From Diatrype stigma (Eukaryota; Ascomycota; Sordariomycetes; Xylariales; Diatrypaceae): a DNA stretch of 64,000 nt. Where the stretch lies: positions 124,001-188,000 of the forward strand of contig JAKJXP020000014.1 in NCBI GenBank assembly GCA_022225965.2, written 5' to 3'. Both the position numbers and the translations under genes were made by a program. Under the pieces are notes generated by a model that saw only the letters and a list, made by a program, of their open reading frames with translations, was not told the DNA's origin and ran no database searches. Below, in pieces: positions 12,140 to 24,341 of the stretch (positions are counted from its first letter, which is position 1; every line of letters begins with the position of its first letter).

Positions 12140-12796
12140 GCTTGTTTGGCTTATTGGCTTACTGGGTGGCTGGGCTGGGTTGGGTGTGGTGTGGTGTGTT
12201 GCGAGATGTTGACTAAGTGCTAAGCGATATTTGTTCTGCATTTGCATGGCGTTTGGAATGGAGGGGGAAAATACCGGTCAGGTCCTGGGAGGGTTTGCAA
12301 TGCCTACATAATATAGGTGTCACGGAAAAGATAGATGAGTGATACCCCCCGATACCATTTAACAACGAGTAACAGGCGTTTATGAGCATGTAATATAATA
12401 TTATTACAAACGCAACTGGTCTGTCTCATGCTTATGCCGCTGGGCCTCCTGGCACAAAATTGGTTGTGAGGGCAGGCACTAGCTATGGTGGTGCTTTGAT
12501 ATCTGATTGTGCGGGTTCTTACTTGATATAATAGCCCTATTCACTTTGATCTCTAGTATCGTATCTATCCTTTTTACAAATAATCCCTAAAATCCCGTGT
12601 CTTGCGGGTGAAACGAATCATAAAAACCTGGACGCCCCGAATATGCAGCCGGTCCAGTCCGTTGTATGGCCTTATTGTTTCTGGTATATGATGCGCCCAT
12701 CGCACACACCAGCCGTACACGCGTAATCTTTACCCGCCATTCTCCATCTTGATGATATCGTACACATTTATCTAATTGCCAACTAGATATTTTGCC
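12140..12796. other. Intergenic spacer, convergent genes
   Basis: Lies between the 3' ends of the VPS71-like gene (plus) and the small secreted-protein gene (minus). Probably 3' UTRs. No further gene seen. Confidence 0.5.
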
Positions 12797-13397
12797 TCAC
12801 AGCTCCAAGGAATCCGAAGCAGAGGATCCGGGCACGTCGAGGACGAATTCGACGTCGCCGCCCTTCGAGGCACCGCCCGCGCAGGTCCCCCTCATGCTGC
12901 CCGTGGGACAGACGGCGCGCGCGGCTCGCACGCACTGCTCCCACTGGCCCTTGGTGATGTCGATCGTGGCGCCCTCGGACGCGGACGCGGCCCGCAGCGT
13001 GAACCTCGCGCTCCGCGACTCGCCGACGGTGCGTTCCGGGCTACCCCCACAACGGGCGGTGGTCGCGGAGCCAGTGAGGCCGCCGCAGATGCCGAGCTCG
13101 GCTATGTTCTGGTCGTGGAAGACGATGTGTCTGATGAGGGTGAGATTAGCATACTATCTGTCCATGTGTACAGTACAGTCTTTGTGTGATAGAGTAAAGG
13201 GGCGGGAGCACTCACACGCTAGGATCTAGGCACGTAACATCTATCACTGCTGATGGGTCCATCTCCATCGACCGCCGCATCGCCAAAACTTCTAGGTGCC
13301 CCTGGCCGATGGAGAAATGGGAATAGATGGGCTTTGAGAGCGAGAGGCTGGCACCCGCGATGAGTAGGACTATCTGGAGGAAAGTGACCGAGAGCAT
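12797..13397 (-). CDS. Small secreted protein with six cysteines
   Basis: Hypothetical secreted protein, 171 residues, function unknown. Exons 13397-13216 and 13130-12797 are joined across an 85-base intron (GTGAGT donor, ATCAG acceptor); the split codon is GT|A. Residues 1-21 form a hydrophobic signal peptide (LQIVLLIAGASLSLS). The mature part has cysteines in VTC, GICGG, ARCGG, QCVRA, AVCPT and GTCAGG contexts, an even number that would suit three disulfides. Gly-Gly motifs recur next to cysteines. It resembles widespread uncharacterised small secreted proteins of plant-associated and saprobic ascomycetes; an effector-like role is only an inference. Two long plus-strand frames over the same bases are shadows without a signal peptide or splice support. 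Confidence 0.72.
13131..13215 (-). other. Intron of the small secreted protein gene
   Basis: An 85-base minus-strand intron with GTGAGT donor at 13215-13210 and a CAG acceptor at 13133-13131. Without it the frame stops one codon after the donor. Confidence 0.75.
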
Positions 13398-14854
13398 CTT
13401 GCCGATTTATCTTGCTTCGTTATTTCTCTATACCTCTCTCCGCCTGTCTCTATGCCCTTGTCTCTTAGGCTACGAGGTTGAAGCTACCTAAGGCGGATCG
13501 ATCGTGTGTAGGTACAGATGATCACGGGAGGCGAGTGGGTTATAAGAACAGTGCACTCGCTAAAGGGATTGTAACGGGGTCCAGACGTCGAGTCTGGATT
13601 TTAGGAGGTGGGTAAAAGGCCTAAGAAAAAGGAAGGAATAAAAGTCGATTGACCGGCAAGAGAGAAACGAAAGGAATGCGTAAACTAGATTCGACCAGCT
13701 CTGTTTGACAGGAAGAGAGATAGACAGAGGGTGCAAGAACAGGAGCCGAGGACGTAACGTCAAACGCTCGTTGGCTCTCCGCCCCATGATATACCTACCG
13801 ACGCAAACTTCAGGGAACTCGTTTGCTAAGCACCTAGCCCACACGCACGCTCGAATATACGGGACGGAAAAAATATTGGGATGATTCCTAGCAGGGTATT
13901 GGACCATGATCTTCTAGGGCGTTACATATGTATTATAGATCACCTACCTTTCTCGGTGGTTTACGAGATACCTGGGTGTCTTCTTAAGCGGAGAACCCAG
14001 TCTATATAAACGAGTACCATACGAAGTATGTGATCCCGTGAACACCGCGCGATCCGGGGACAGGCCAAACACCCCGGGAGTCTGCTATAAATGGGACGAT
14101 GGTGTGCGAGCATTGCTAACATAGCGAATAGGCTCGCGGGTTGATCAACGGCTGCAAGGTCCTGGTGACCGAGCCCTTGGGAAAGGGGGACAGGAGGGCC
14201 AAGAAAGCCAAGAGATATGGGAGCTCGGGCCGCGGGATGCAAGGGGGGTGAAAGAAGAAACGAAACAACTGAAGAAACGAGCAGGTGAAAGGCTCATTGT
14301 GGTTGGTGGGATCCAGATGGAAGAAGATGAAACGAGAATCCACGGATCGACGCGGGCATGTTTTGGGGTTGAGGGGAGCGAATTACCCAAATCGGGAACC
14401 GGCGCCTTTACGGCAAGGTCGCTTCGCAGCTCTTATAGGGCACGCCAGCGCCGATCTGAAACATCCTTATGTACGTACAATGCCTACATGGTGTCCATGT
14501 CTCCCCTGCTGCCTTGTTGCATCGTGGTGGTTTTCTTAATTTGGAATTGCTCGTAACGAATATGTCCGTCGTCGTTTGCTAGAAGTGGTAGGTTGGCTAA
14601 GATGGCATAACTTTAGCATGGTTGATCAAATCAAGTACGGACAGGGTAGTTGAGTGTAGACAGGAATAAAAGGATGGAATCGCATTTGTTTAATAGCCCT
14701 AGGTAGTTATTCTTCCTGCCATAGTTATGCTGTCACAGTAGCCTAGTAAGGGATTTGACAGGTTGCAAAAATAACAAAGTGTGGTTTTTGTACATGGCTT
14801 ACAAGCCATGCTGGGTGCCATGATGATACACAAAAAATGCCCTTCTCATCGCGA
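13398..14854. other. Intergenic region, 1.46 kb
   Basis: Upstream of the small secreted-protein gene and downstream of the WSS1-like gene (both minus). Several open frames up to 115 codons exist but lack conserved motifs or splice-compatible neighbours. No gene called. Confidence 0.5.
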
Positions 14855-16281
14855 TTAATCCTTCCGCTGCCCGCACACCCCGCACATCGCCGAGTCTCCC
14901 GCGTTTAGAAAAAGGCTATCTACACAGCTCGGCCTCCTGCACTTCCATGAACCGGGTACTTTCTTAGGGTCCATAACGTGAGAGCATATACTACATATAA
15001 TCGAACCAAGGCCACTGTCGAAAGAGCACATCGGACAAGTTCCTGATATTGAGGCTGATGATGAGGGCTTCACACCATCTTCGACAACAGCGACGTCATC
15101 GCCATCGTCAGGTTCGATCTTAGGTGGCTTTTGTGCGGCGATCCTGGGTTTCTGATCGGCAGGGTTTCGCTCCGCCCGCTCCTTCGCTCGAGGCGCGGCA
15201 TCAGAAGCTGAATCTCGCTCGAGACGCTTCGGGCTAGATCTGGACAGCTGAAGTTCTCTCAGTTCGTTTTGTGCATCCCCGTCTTCCGGGTCTTCGTCTT
15301 CGCAAACTTTCACTAGGCCGTGCCCCTTCTTGTCCAACATCCGGTGGCCGTTTATATCTACGGTAGCCTGCTCTTGCTCGGCCTCGCTAGCCGTTTCGTC
15401 TGAGTCAGCTTCGCTTACTGTTTCGTCGTCATCGAGATCTATGACCTCGCGAGGCTTCTTCACTTCCTTCTCCTCCTCTTTCTTCTGGTCAAATCTCGCG
15501 AGAGCGGCAGCTGCCCGTAGTTCACGGCCTCTATTGCTTGAGGCGACTCGGGGTTTCGCCTGGACCTTCTTGCCCTTCTCTAGCTGCGTTTTGACACCTT
15601 CGTCTTCGCCAAGGGCGACGCCATTGGTGCCAAACTTCTTTAGGATCCGGCGCTCCTTTCTCTCCTGGTAGCTCAACTGCTGCTTGGGCTTGCGTTTCCT
15701 GCGCTGGGAGCGATAGGTGCCGCCACACAAATGCTCCGGCAGTATCTCATCGGCACGAACGGTATTGTTCTCGAACTCCCCGGTCCGTAATAGCGCACCG
15801 CGGCCCCAAAGCCCTTCGCCGGTGTAGCTACGGTTCCATAGCACCCGCATCTGATCAGCGTATTGGTTTCTGACGGCCCAGAAGGCCTTTGAATGGTTCA
15901 TCTGCTTGCAATGCGCCAGTTCGTGCATCATGACCATTTGGACGTAGTGAAAAGGCAGCCACCGCCCTGTTGATAGCGATTTCAGCACAAGCTGGACGAC
16001 CTCCCCAGCGTTGAAGTTGCGACCGACGAACTCTCTGTTGGGCTCATATTCCTCTAAGGACATGACAGAGAGGTGGTGTTCTTTCATGATTGGTACTGTG
16101 ATATACATTAATGAAGGTAGTATATCTAAAAAATAATGGACTATTTACCGCATTGTGCAGCAATGCGTTCGAGGAAATCCTGTGCTATCGCTTCGTCTGG
16201 GCCTTTCAGGGGTTTGATGAAGACGATGCGAGCGTTTGGCTGCGACTTCTTAGCGTTTAGGCGCTGGATTCCCACAGGCAT
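14855..16281 (-). CDS. WSS1: WSS1-like WLM-domain metalloprotease
   Basis: Predicted DNA-dependent metalloprotease of the Wss1/SPRTN type that removes DNA-protein crosslinks. Exons 16281-16149 and 16095-14855 join across a 53-base intron (GTAAAT...ATCACAG), giving 457 residues. The WLM domain carries the zinc motif HExxHxxxxxH: His102, Glu103, His106 and His112 in HELAHCKQMNH. A SUMO-interacting motif (VIDLDDDE) lies near residue 262 next to long acidic and serine-rich stretches. The C-terminus has two CxxC-type fingers, about residues 385-455, like the RanBP2 or RING-like fingers of fungal relatives. Wss1 acts with Cdc48 and SUMO. The start at 16281 gives the family's MPVGIQRLN-type beginning. 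Protease motif and SIM are seen directly; the crosslink role is family knowledge. Confidence 0.92.
16096..16148 (-). other. Intron of the WSS1-like gene
   Basis: A 53-base intron with GTAAAT donor at 16148-16143 and CAG acceptor at 16098-16096; the split codon G|TA encodes Val45, directly before the conserved IMKEH segment. Confidence 0.85.
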
Positions 16282-16840
16282 CGTGGCGGTCTTAAAGAGA
16301 CAGGCAAGGTTGGGGGGTTTTGAGATGTCTCCAGGCCACCTAATACAGAATTAACAAGTTAGATGGCACGATAGAAGCACTGGGAGTGGGAGATGTAGAT
16401 TGTTAGGTGCTCAGGTAGGTGAAAGGTGGAAGCGCAACTGTTGCCTGGTACGTGCAGTTCTAGTTAACGGTTAGGGGCTCCGGTGGCAATTTCGGGCGTC
16501 GCAGCGCCCATGTCCACTGATTTCCAGCGTACTGAGATTCATGTCAGAACACCTTAGATAGTACCTACGTTGACCCCTTGACAAAGAGGATTGCTATTGG
16601 GGCTATATGATTACAACTTGTCTCGTGGGCCTTTATTACCAGAAGGATACAGCCCCACCTTTGACGATATTATATTTTCGCGTTCAATGATGTGACACCC
16701 TCAAATCCATCTGTATTAATTGTATATACTCCAAATACAATTATTTTTACCATAATAGTCATCTTCGAAAGGTGCGAACGAGACTTCCGCAGAAAATTTG
16801 AAACTATCGAAACGTAAGCCTATATCTCCTGATTGAGCGA

Positions 16841-16882
<42 letters not shown>

Positions 16883-16968
16883 TCGTGAGCTAAAAACAAC
16901 TTGATTTCACCCTAGGACTAGAGTAATGTCATGCGTGATACATTTTGCTTCAAGCCTACGTGAGTACA
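16282..16968. other. Intergenic spacer with a GA microsatellite
   Basis: Between two genes on the minus strand: promoter of the WSS1-like gene and the 3' end of the kelch gene. It contains the (GA)18 run at 16844-16879. No coding sequence seen. Confidence 0.5.
16844..16879. repeat. (GA)18 microsatellite
   Basis: Uninterrupted GA dinucleotide repeat, 36 bases, in the spacer between the WSS1-like and kelch genes. Confidence 0.95.
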
Positions 16969-19479
<2,511 letters not shown>

Positions 19480-20441
19480 GCCGTCCAGTACCTCGCCTAC
19501 CGTGGGGTGTACATGTACTTGACAACTCAGATCCAAGCTTGGTACTTTGTATGATGTCTCAGTTTACCTCGGCTCGTTAGTGCTCCTCAGATGATCAAGG
19601 GGGGTCGCAAACCAGAATATAAGAAATTTGCTCCAGTAACCCTGCAGAAGCTGAAAGGCCTGAACGGACTACCACGCTAGCGGACGTTGTTGCGATCCAT
19701 TCGGTAATTCAAGAATGGTAGAAGCCTGGAGGCACTACGGAAGCAGTTGCCCCTCCTTCAAAATCAATGGCCTAAGGTTATGAACCCCCTCTATCCCTAT
19801 AGAAGGACCTAGTAACCCCTCCCCCCACATCAACACAAGCTTCAATAGGACCCAAATATCCATTTTAGGGCAAATTGGACATCGACAGCGACATCGCTCC
19901 CGATCCGACACGCATGTCCGAACCAGCCTAGAAAAAATCAGATCGTATCCTCAAGAGTATACGCCAAAACCCCCGCCCCTGGACCATTGGCATTAGCAAC
20001 TTCGTAATTTCCGTGATGATGATCGGGAGTAGATTATCTTATCAGATCTAATCCCCATATTTCAAGAGCGAGCTAGACCGAAATGCCGCCGATGGAAGGG
20101 ATTCTGGGCTTTCTGTTCAACCGCCGACGTCTATTATACCTGCGACTGCAGTCCCAACTACATATACCTCTCTACAAGCGGTGACGACCAGCGTGTATCC
20201 GGTGTGTGTGTGCCTGTGCTAGACGTCCACGTTCCTTCGCATTTCGGACACGCGCCCCTTCCCTGCAACCCACACTGGCTGATCATCCTCCGTCTCGACA
20301 TGTCGTAGTTGCCGGTTGACTCTCCTCCTATTCCTGCCTGCGGTGCGACCGTTCGCTAGATTCGGCAAGCCGCAGGGCTTCAACGTGTCCAACGGCCTTG
20401 CCTAGATCCAACACTACCATCCTTCAGCCGGACGCGCCGGA
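19480..20441. other. Divergent promoter region, kelch gene and ornithine carrier
   Basis: A 962-base spacer between two genes facing away from each other, so it should hold both promoters. A short upstream frame begins at 20082 (ATGCCGCCG) ahead of the carrier, but whether it is transcribed is unknown. Confidence 0.5.
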
Positions 20442-21549
20442 ATGCCCATTTCTGATAGCATGGCGGCTAAAGAGGCAGATTTTCCTGCCTCACCTGCGAC
20501 CACCAAGACTTCACCGGTCCAGGTTCCTTCTCAAGCGAGGTCAGCGGCTATGGAATCTATAGAGGATATCATTTACGGATCTGTAAGACGAGCGCTTCGC
20601 TCCAACTGTTGCGATGCGACAGCTAAATACATTCTAGGTCGCCGGCCTTGTCGGGAAATACATCGAATACCCCTTTGACACCGTCAAGGTGCGACTGCAG
20701 TCTCAGCCCGACCACCTTCCCCTCCGCTATACGGGCCCTCTCGACTGCTTCCGGCAATCCATCAAAGCCGATGGTGTCCTGGGACTATACCGCGGCATAG
20801 CGGCGCCGCTCTTTGGCGCCGCTGCCGAGACGAGCAGCCTATTCTTCTTCGAGCGCATAGGAAGAGAAGCCGTGTATGCCTCGGGATACTGTTCGCGCGA
20901 CAAAATACTCCCCCTACCGGCGCTATGGTTCACCGGCGCATTCTCGGGCGCATTCACCTCCTTCGTGCTCACGCCCATCGAGCTCGTCAAGTGCAAGATC
21001 CAAGTCCCGGCGACCTCGAGCTCGGAAGCGGCGACGAAGGCCCCAGGCATCATGTCGGTCGTCAAAGATGTGTACAAGCACGAGGGCCTCCGGGGCTTCT
21101 GGCACGGCCAGATGGGGACATTCCTGCGGGAGGCGGGCGGCTGCGCGGCCTGGTTCGGGTCCAAGGAAACGACGACGAAGCTGTTCCACGTGCTGAACGA
21201 GCGGGCCGCGGCCGCCCGGTCGCAGTCTGAGCGGGACGCGCTCGCCACAGAGGCGCTGCCGCTCTGGCAACAGGCTGTCGCCGGCGCCTCGGCCGGAATG
21301 TCGTACAACTTCCTCTTCTTTCCCGCCGACACCATCAAGTCCCGCATGCAGACGGCTCCCGTCAACCGCGGCCCCGGCCCCGACCAGCAGCCCCGGCGGA
21401 CCTTCCTGCAGGAGGGCCGCGCCCTGTGGAACCAGCACGGCCTGCGCGGCATGTACCGCGGCTGCGGCATCACCGTGCTGCGGTCCGCCCCGAGCTCGGC
21501 CTTTATCTTCATCGTCTTCGATGGTCTTAAACAACATTTTCCCCTGTAA
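20442..21549 (+). CDS. Mitochondrial ornithine carrier (arg-13/ORT1 type)
   Basis: Mitochondrial inner-membrane carrier of the SLC25 family, closest by memory to Neurospora arg-13 and yeast Ort1/Arg11, which export ornithine from the matrix for cytosolic arginine synthesis. Exons 20442-20582 and 20638-21549 join across a 55-base intron (GTAAGA...TTCTAG), giving 350 residues. The three signature repeats are visible: [11 protein letters not shown] in repeat 1, [12 protein letters not shown] in repeat 2 and [11 protein letters not shown] in repeat 3, each at the end of an odd-numbered helix. The opening [21 protein letters not shown] block is typical of this subgroup. The start at 20442 adds a 40-residue polar head; Met7 is an alternative. 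Carrier family is certain; substrate is by similarity. Confidence 0.88.
20583..20637 (+). other. Intron of the ornithine carrier gene
   Basis: A 55-base phase-0 intron with GTAAGA donor at 20583 and CTAG acceptor ending at 20637; it sits directly before the first carrier repeat. Confidence 0.85.
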
Positions 21550-22016
21550 GAATGAAACCGTGCATGCCGTGGGTGGGATCGTGCCATGCATGGTGCCATG
21601 ATGTCACGACGAATCCCACGTCCATGCGCATGCCTGTGCTGTATATACATGGATGGATAGATCGACCGGGAAAGAGGTTGGGTGGTTGCATATTGCCGGC
21701 GTTCCTGGCGTTATCGTGCTTTTGTATACACTAGGATTCATAGAGAGGGAGGCGGTATAGAGTTCTATTTTATAATTGTACATTGGACATCTAAGTGTGG
21801 TTATGCTAAGCCAGTGCATAGGGATGGCCGTACCGAACAGAGGCATATAGTCAGACACCACTGTGCTTCTATACATATCGTATCCTGTGCTCTCTCGGTT
21901 ACAGTTACCGATGACCGTTACCGATAACCAAATCTTTTAAAACCCTGCTGTGAACCCCCGTGCAACATCTTCATACTACCATGGCTATCACCCCTATCAC
22001 CACCACCGTCTTTGCT
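21550..22016. other. Convergent 3' spacer, ornithine carrier and TspO genes
   Basis: 467 bases between two converging stop codons; expected to be 3' UTRs and polyadenylation sites. No gene seen. Confidence 0.5.
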
Positions 22017-22716
22017 CTACGCCTTCTTCTTGCCAGCGGCCTCCTTCCTCAAGAGCGCCTCATCGGAGATGTCCCAGCCGTTCAGGTACCCCACGCCCAC
22101 GTTCAGGTAGGCGGCGAAGCCGAGCCAGGCGACGTAGGGGACGTAGCACCAGCCGGCGACGCTGTCGCCGAGGCCGCCCTGGGCCGGGGGCGCGAAGAAC
22201 AGCCAGGCCAGGTACCCGTTGAGGCCCAGCAGGGCGGCGATGTCGGCCAGCGCGAGCGCGGGCCGGCGCGCCCCGAAGAACAGCGGCATCCACGCCAGGT
22301 TCAGCCCCAGCTGCGCCGTGTAGAGCGCGGCGGCGCGGTGCGCCAGCGGCAGCGGCAGGCCCAGCGACTGCGCTGCCGAGGCCGAGGCCGGCGGCGCCAG
22401 CGCCAGCGCGCCCCCGATCGCCCGGTGCGCCGCGTACCCCGTCACCCCGTACAGGAACGTCCACGCCGGCCCGAAGACCGACGGGGGCGGTCGCAGGGGC
22501 GGCTGCTGTAGGAGGTTGTAGGTCGTGGTTGTTTGCTTCGCTGGTAGTGGAAGGAAGTGTTAGGTAGTTATATAAGGGGGAAGGGTGGGGGAGGGTGAAC
22601 TCACGACGCGTGGCGTAACCCACTGCGGCCCCTAATGTTATAGGCAGCAGGATCGACGCCGGAGCGCTGGCGAAGACCTCGTGCGGGAGCGTGAACTGGG
22701 GGATGTAGGCGGTCAT
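22017..22716 (-). CDS. TspO/MBR family membrane protein
   Basis: Five-helix membrane protein of the TspO (peripheral benzodiazepine receptor) family, which binds porphyrins and sterols and in eukaryotes is usually in the outer mitochondrial membrane. Exons 22716-22605 and 22540-22017 join across a 64-base intron (GTGAGT donor, ACCAG acceptor), giving 211 residues. The acceptor was chosen because it keeps the conserved QPPLRPPPSVFGPAWTFLYG block in frame; a later CTACAG site would shift it. Other family marks are GYAAHRA, LGLNLAWMPLFFG (the NxxWxxxFF-type helix 3 motif) and LGLNGYLAW. The last helix and an AAGKKKA lysine tail follow. GC content of exon 2 is very high. Family secure; ligand unknown. 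Confidence 0.9.
22541..22604 (-). other. Intron of the TspO-family gene
   Basis: A 64-base intron with GTGAGT donor at 22604-22599 and CAG acceptor at 22543-22541. Only this acceptor keeps the frame with the phase-1 donor. Confidence 0.78.
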
Positions 22717-24341
22717 TTTATTTCATAAGCTGGGTTGGCCGTTCCGTTGGCAATGCAAAGGCAAAGAAGGCGTTGTCAGGTTTGTCGGTGCAAAGCAATG
22801 GCTATTGACGCATACCATGTATAGCTCAACTGGCTGGATATCGGTTGCAAGGGAGAAATCCTGTAACGTAAGTAGGTAAGTAACTTCCCCTACCACCTCC
22901 TTTATAGCTACATAGTTGATGCAAGTCCGCCCTTGCCGAAGGCTCTACATGCTTCTAAGCTCCGAGGTAACTACCCATTCGGACAGTTTATGACGTACGA
23001 CGTAAGTACATACATGCCCTGTTTTTATAAGTCGAGCCAACGTGTGTAGCTAGTAGCTATAGCTAGTAGCTGCCTACCTACATAGCAGGGAGTGCTCACT
23101 ATTGCCTTGTCCATGAAAAAGCATGAAGCACTTGCTTGTGATTTACAAGCAGAAGGAACATTTCATAAGCCATCCGATATCAAATCAGACCAAACTCATG
23201 GTTGTAGGTTCATATGGTTCCAATCTACAAATAGACTTCATCCCTCTTCCACAGCAGCTAACTGGTAGCGATTCATGTTGCTCTTGCAGCTTGCTAATCC
23301 TAACCCATACAGTGCGAAGTTGAAGGGCTACATGCTACCTACCCACAGCACCTACTTTCACCCGTCGCTCATACGAACAAACCATCCGCACCGTGTTTTC
23401 CGACTTTCCAAGCGTTATGCCCCCTGACAACATCCACCAATTAGGTCTATCCAGGTTGCAAGCCTCAGCCCTCCACAGTGCGATACCGGATATTCGTTCT
23501 GCCATTGCCTAGCGCATTCTTTGATTGGCGCCGCTCTGCAGCACTGCCCTGGAGTTTGGGTCCACCTGCATTCACTCATTCATAGGTCTGGTCAAGTATC
23601 GCGCATCGTGACAACTTTGTCGCAAGCCTCCACCTTTCCTCCAGCATTCGTCTACGAAGTTGTCTTGGTGATGACCTGGCTTTACCTGTGTATTTGACAA
23701 GGACGCCGTTCTACAGTTCGTCTATCCTTCTTTCCAATCACATTCCTCTTCTCAATAGCTCTTCTTCGTTCCCAATTGTCAAACAATCCCTATACCCTTC
23801 CCTTGACTGAATGTCTTGGATGATAGATCATCGATCATCGCCGGCATCACTGTGTCTTCACCTCTACTTCAGCCTCAACCTCCGTATCAGAATCTAGCTC
23901 CCCCAATCTCTCCACCACTTCGCAAGAAAAGCTATACAAACCTTGGCCAATTTTGATTGATACCACGCCTTTACATCAATTCCTATTACTTTACTACTTT
24001 ACCTTGTTTGTTTGTTGCGGGGCCTGCGCTCTTGCCCATGCTGCTCGTCCTCTCTTCTCTCAGCTTGCAAAGCTCACCCCTTCATCATCAGATCTTATCA
24101 TACCACTTATCACCTTCTCATTATCCCCTCCAAACATAATCAGAATGATTTCTCTAACGGCAAGCGCGATGTCAAACAATAGGCACCAGACAGACCCTCT
24201 CCTACCAATTGGGATCACCTGACGAGCGGCAAACTGCATCTACGGCGGTAAATCTGCATACATATACGAGCACTTTAGCAGACCGCCCAAGAGCTCCCGG
24301 ACTTTGATTGAGCTATCTTTGCGACAATCTCTAGCGACGCC
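22717..24341. other. Divergent promoter region, TspO and ARS2 genes
   Basis: A 1.6 kb spacer between divergent genes. It has TAGCTAGTAGCTA-type inverted words near 23045-23072 and pyrimidine-rich tracts near 23640-24130 that may be the ARS2 promoter and leader. No coding sequence recognised. Confidence 0.5.

Noticed and set aside
11471..12247. 258-codon minus-strand frame over the VPS71-like gene
   Set aside because: Arg-rich low-complexity mirror of the plus-strand Ala/Gly-rich inserts.
12776..13229. Two plus-strand frames of 137 and 145 codons
   Set aside because: No ATG-led signal, motif or splice continuation; the minus strand has a signal peptide, cysteines and a clean intron.
20082..20183. 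Upstream open frame of about 33 codons before the ornithine carrier
   Set aside because: Could be a uORF, but the transcription start is unknown and the peptide does not resemble a known arginine-responsive leader.
20727..21650. 307-codon minus-strand frame opposite the ornithine carrier
   Set aside because: Shadow of three carrier repeats on the plus strand; no recognisable features of its own.
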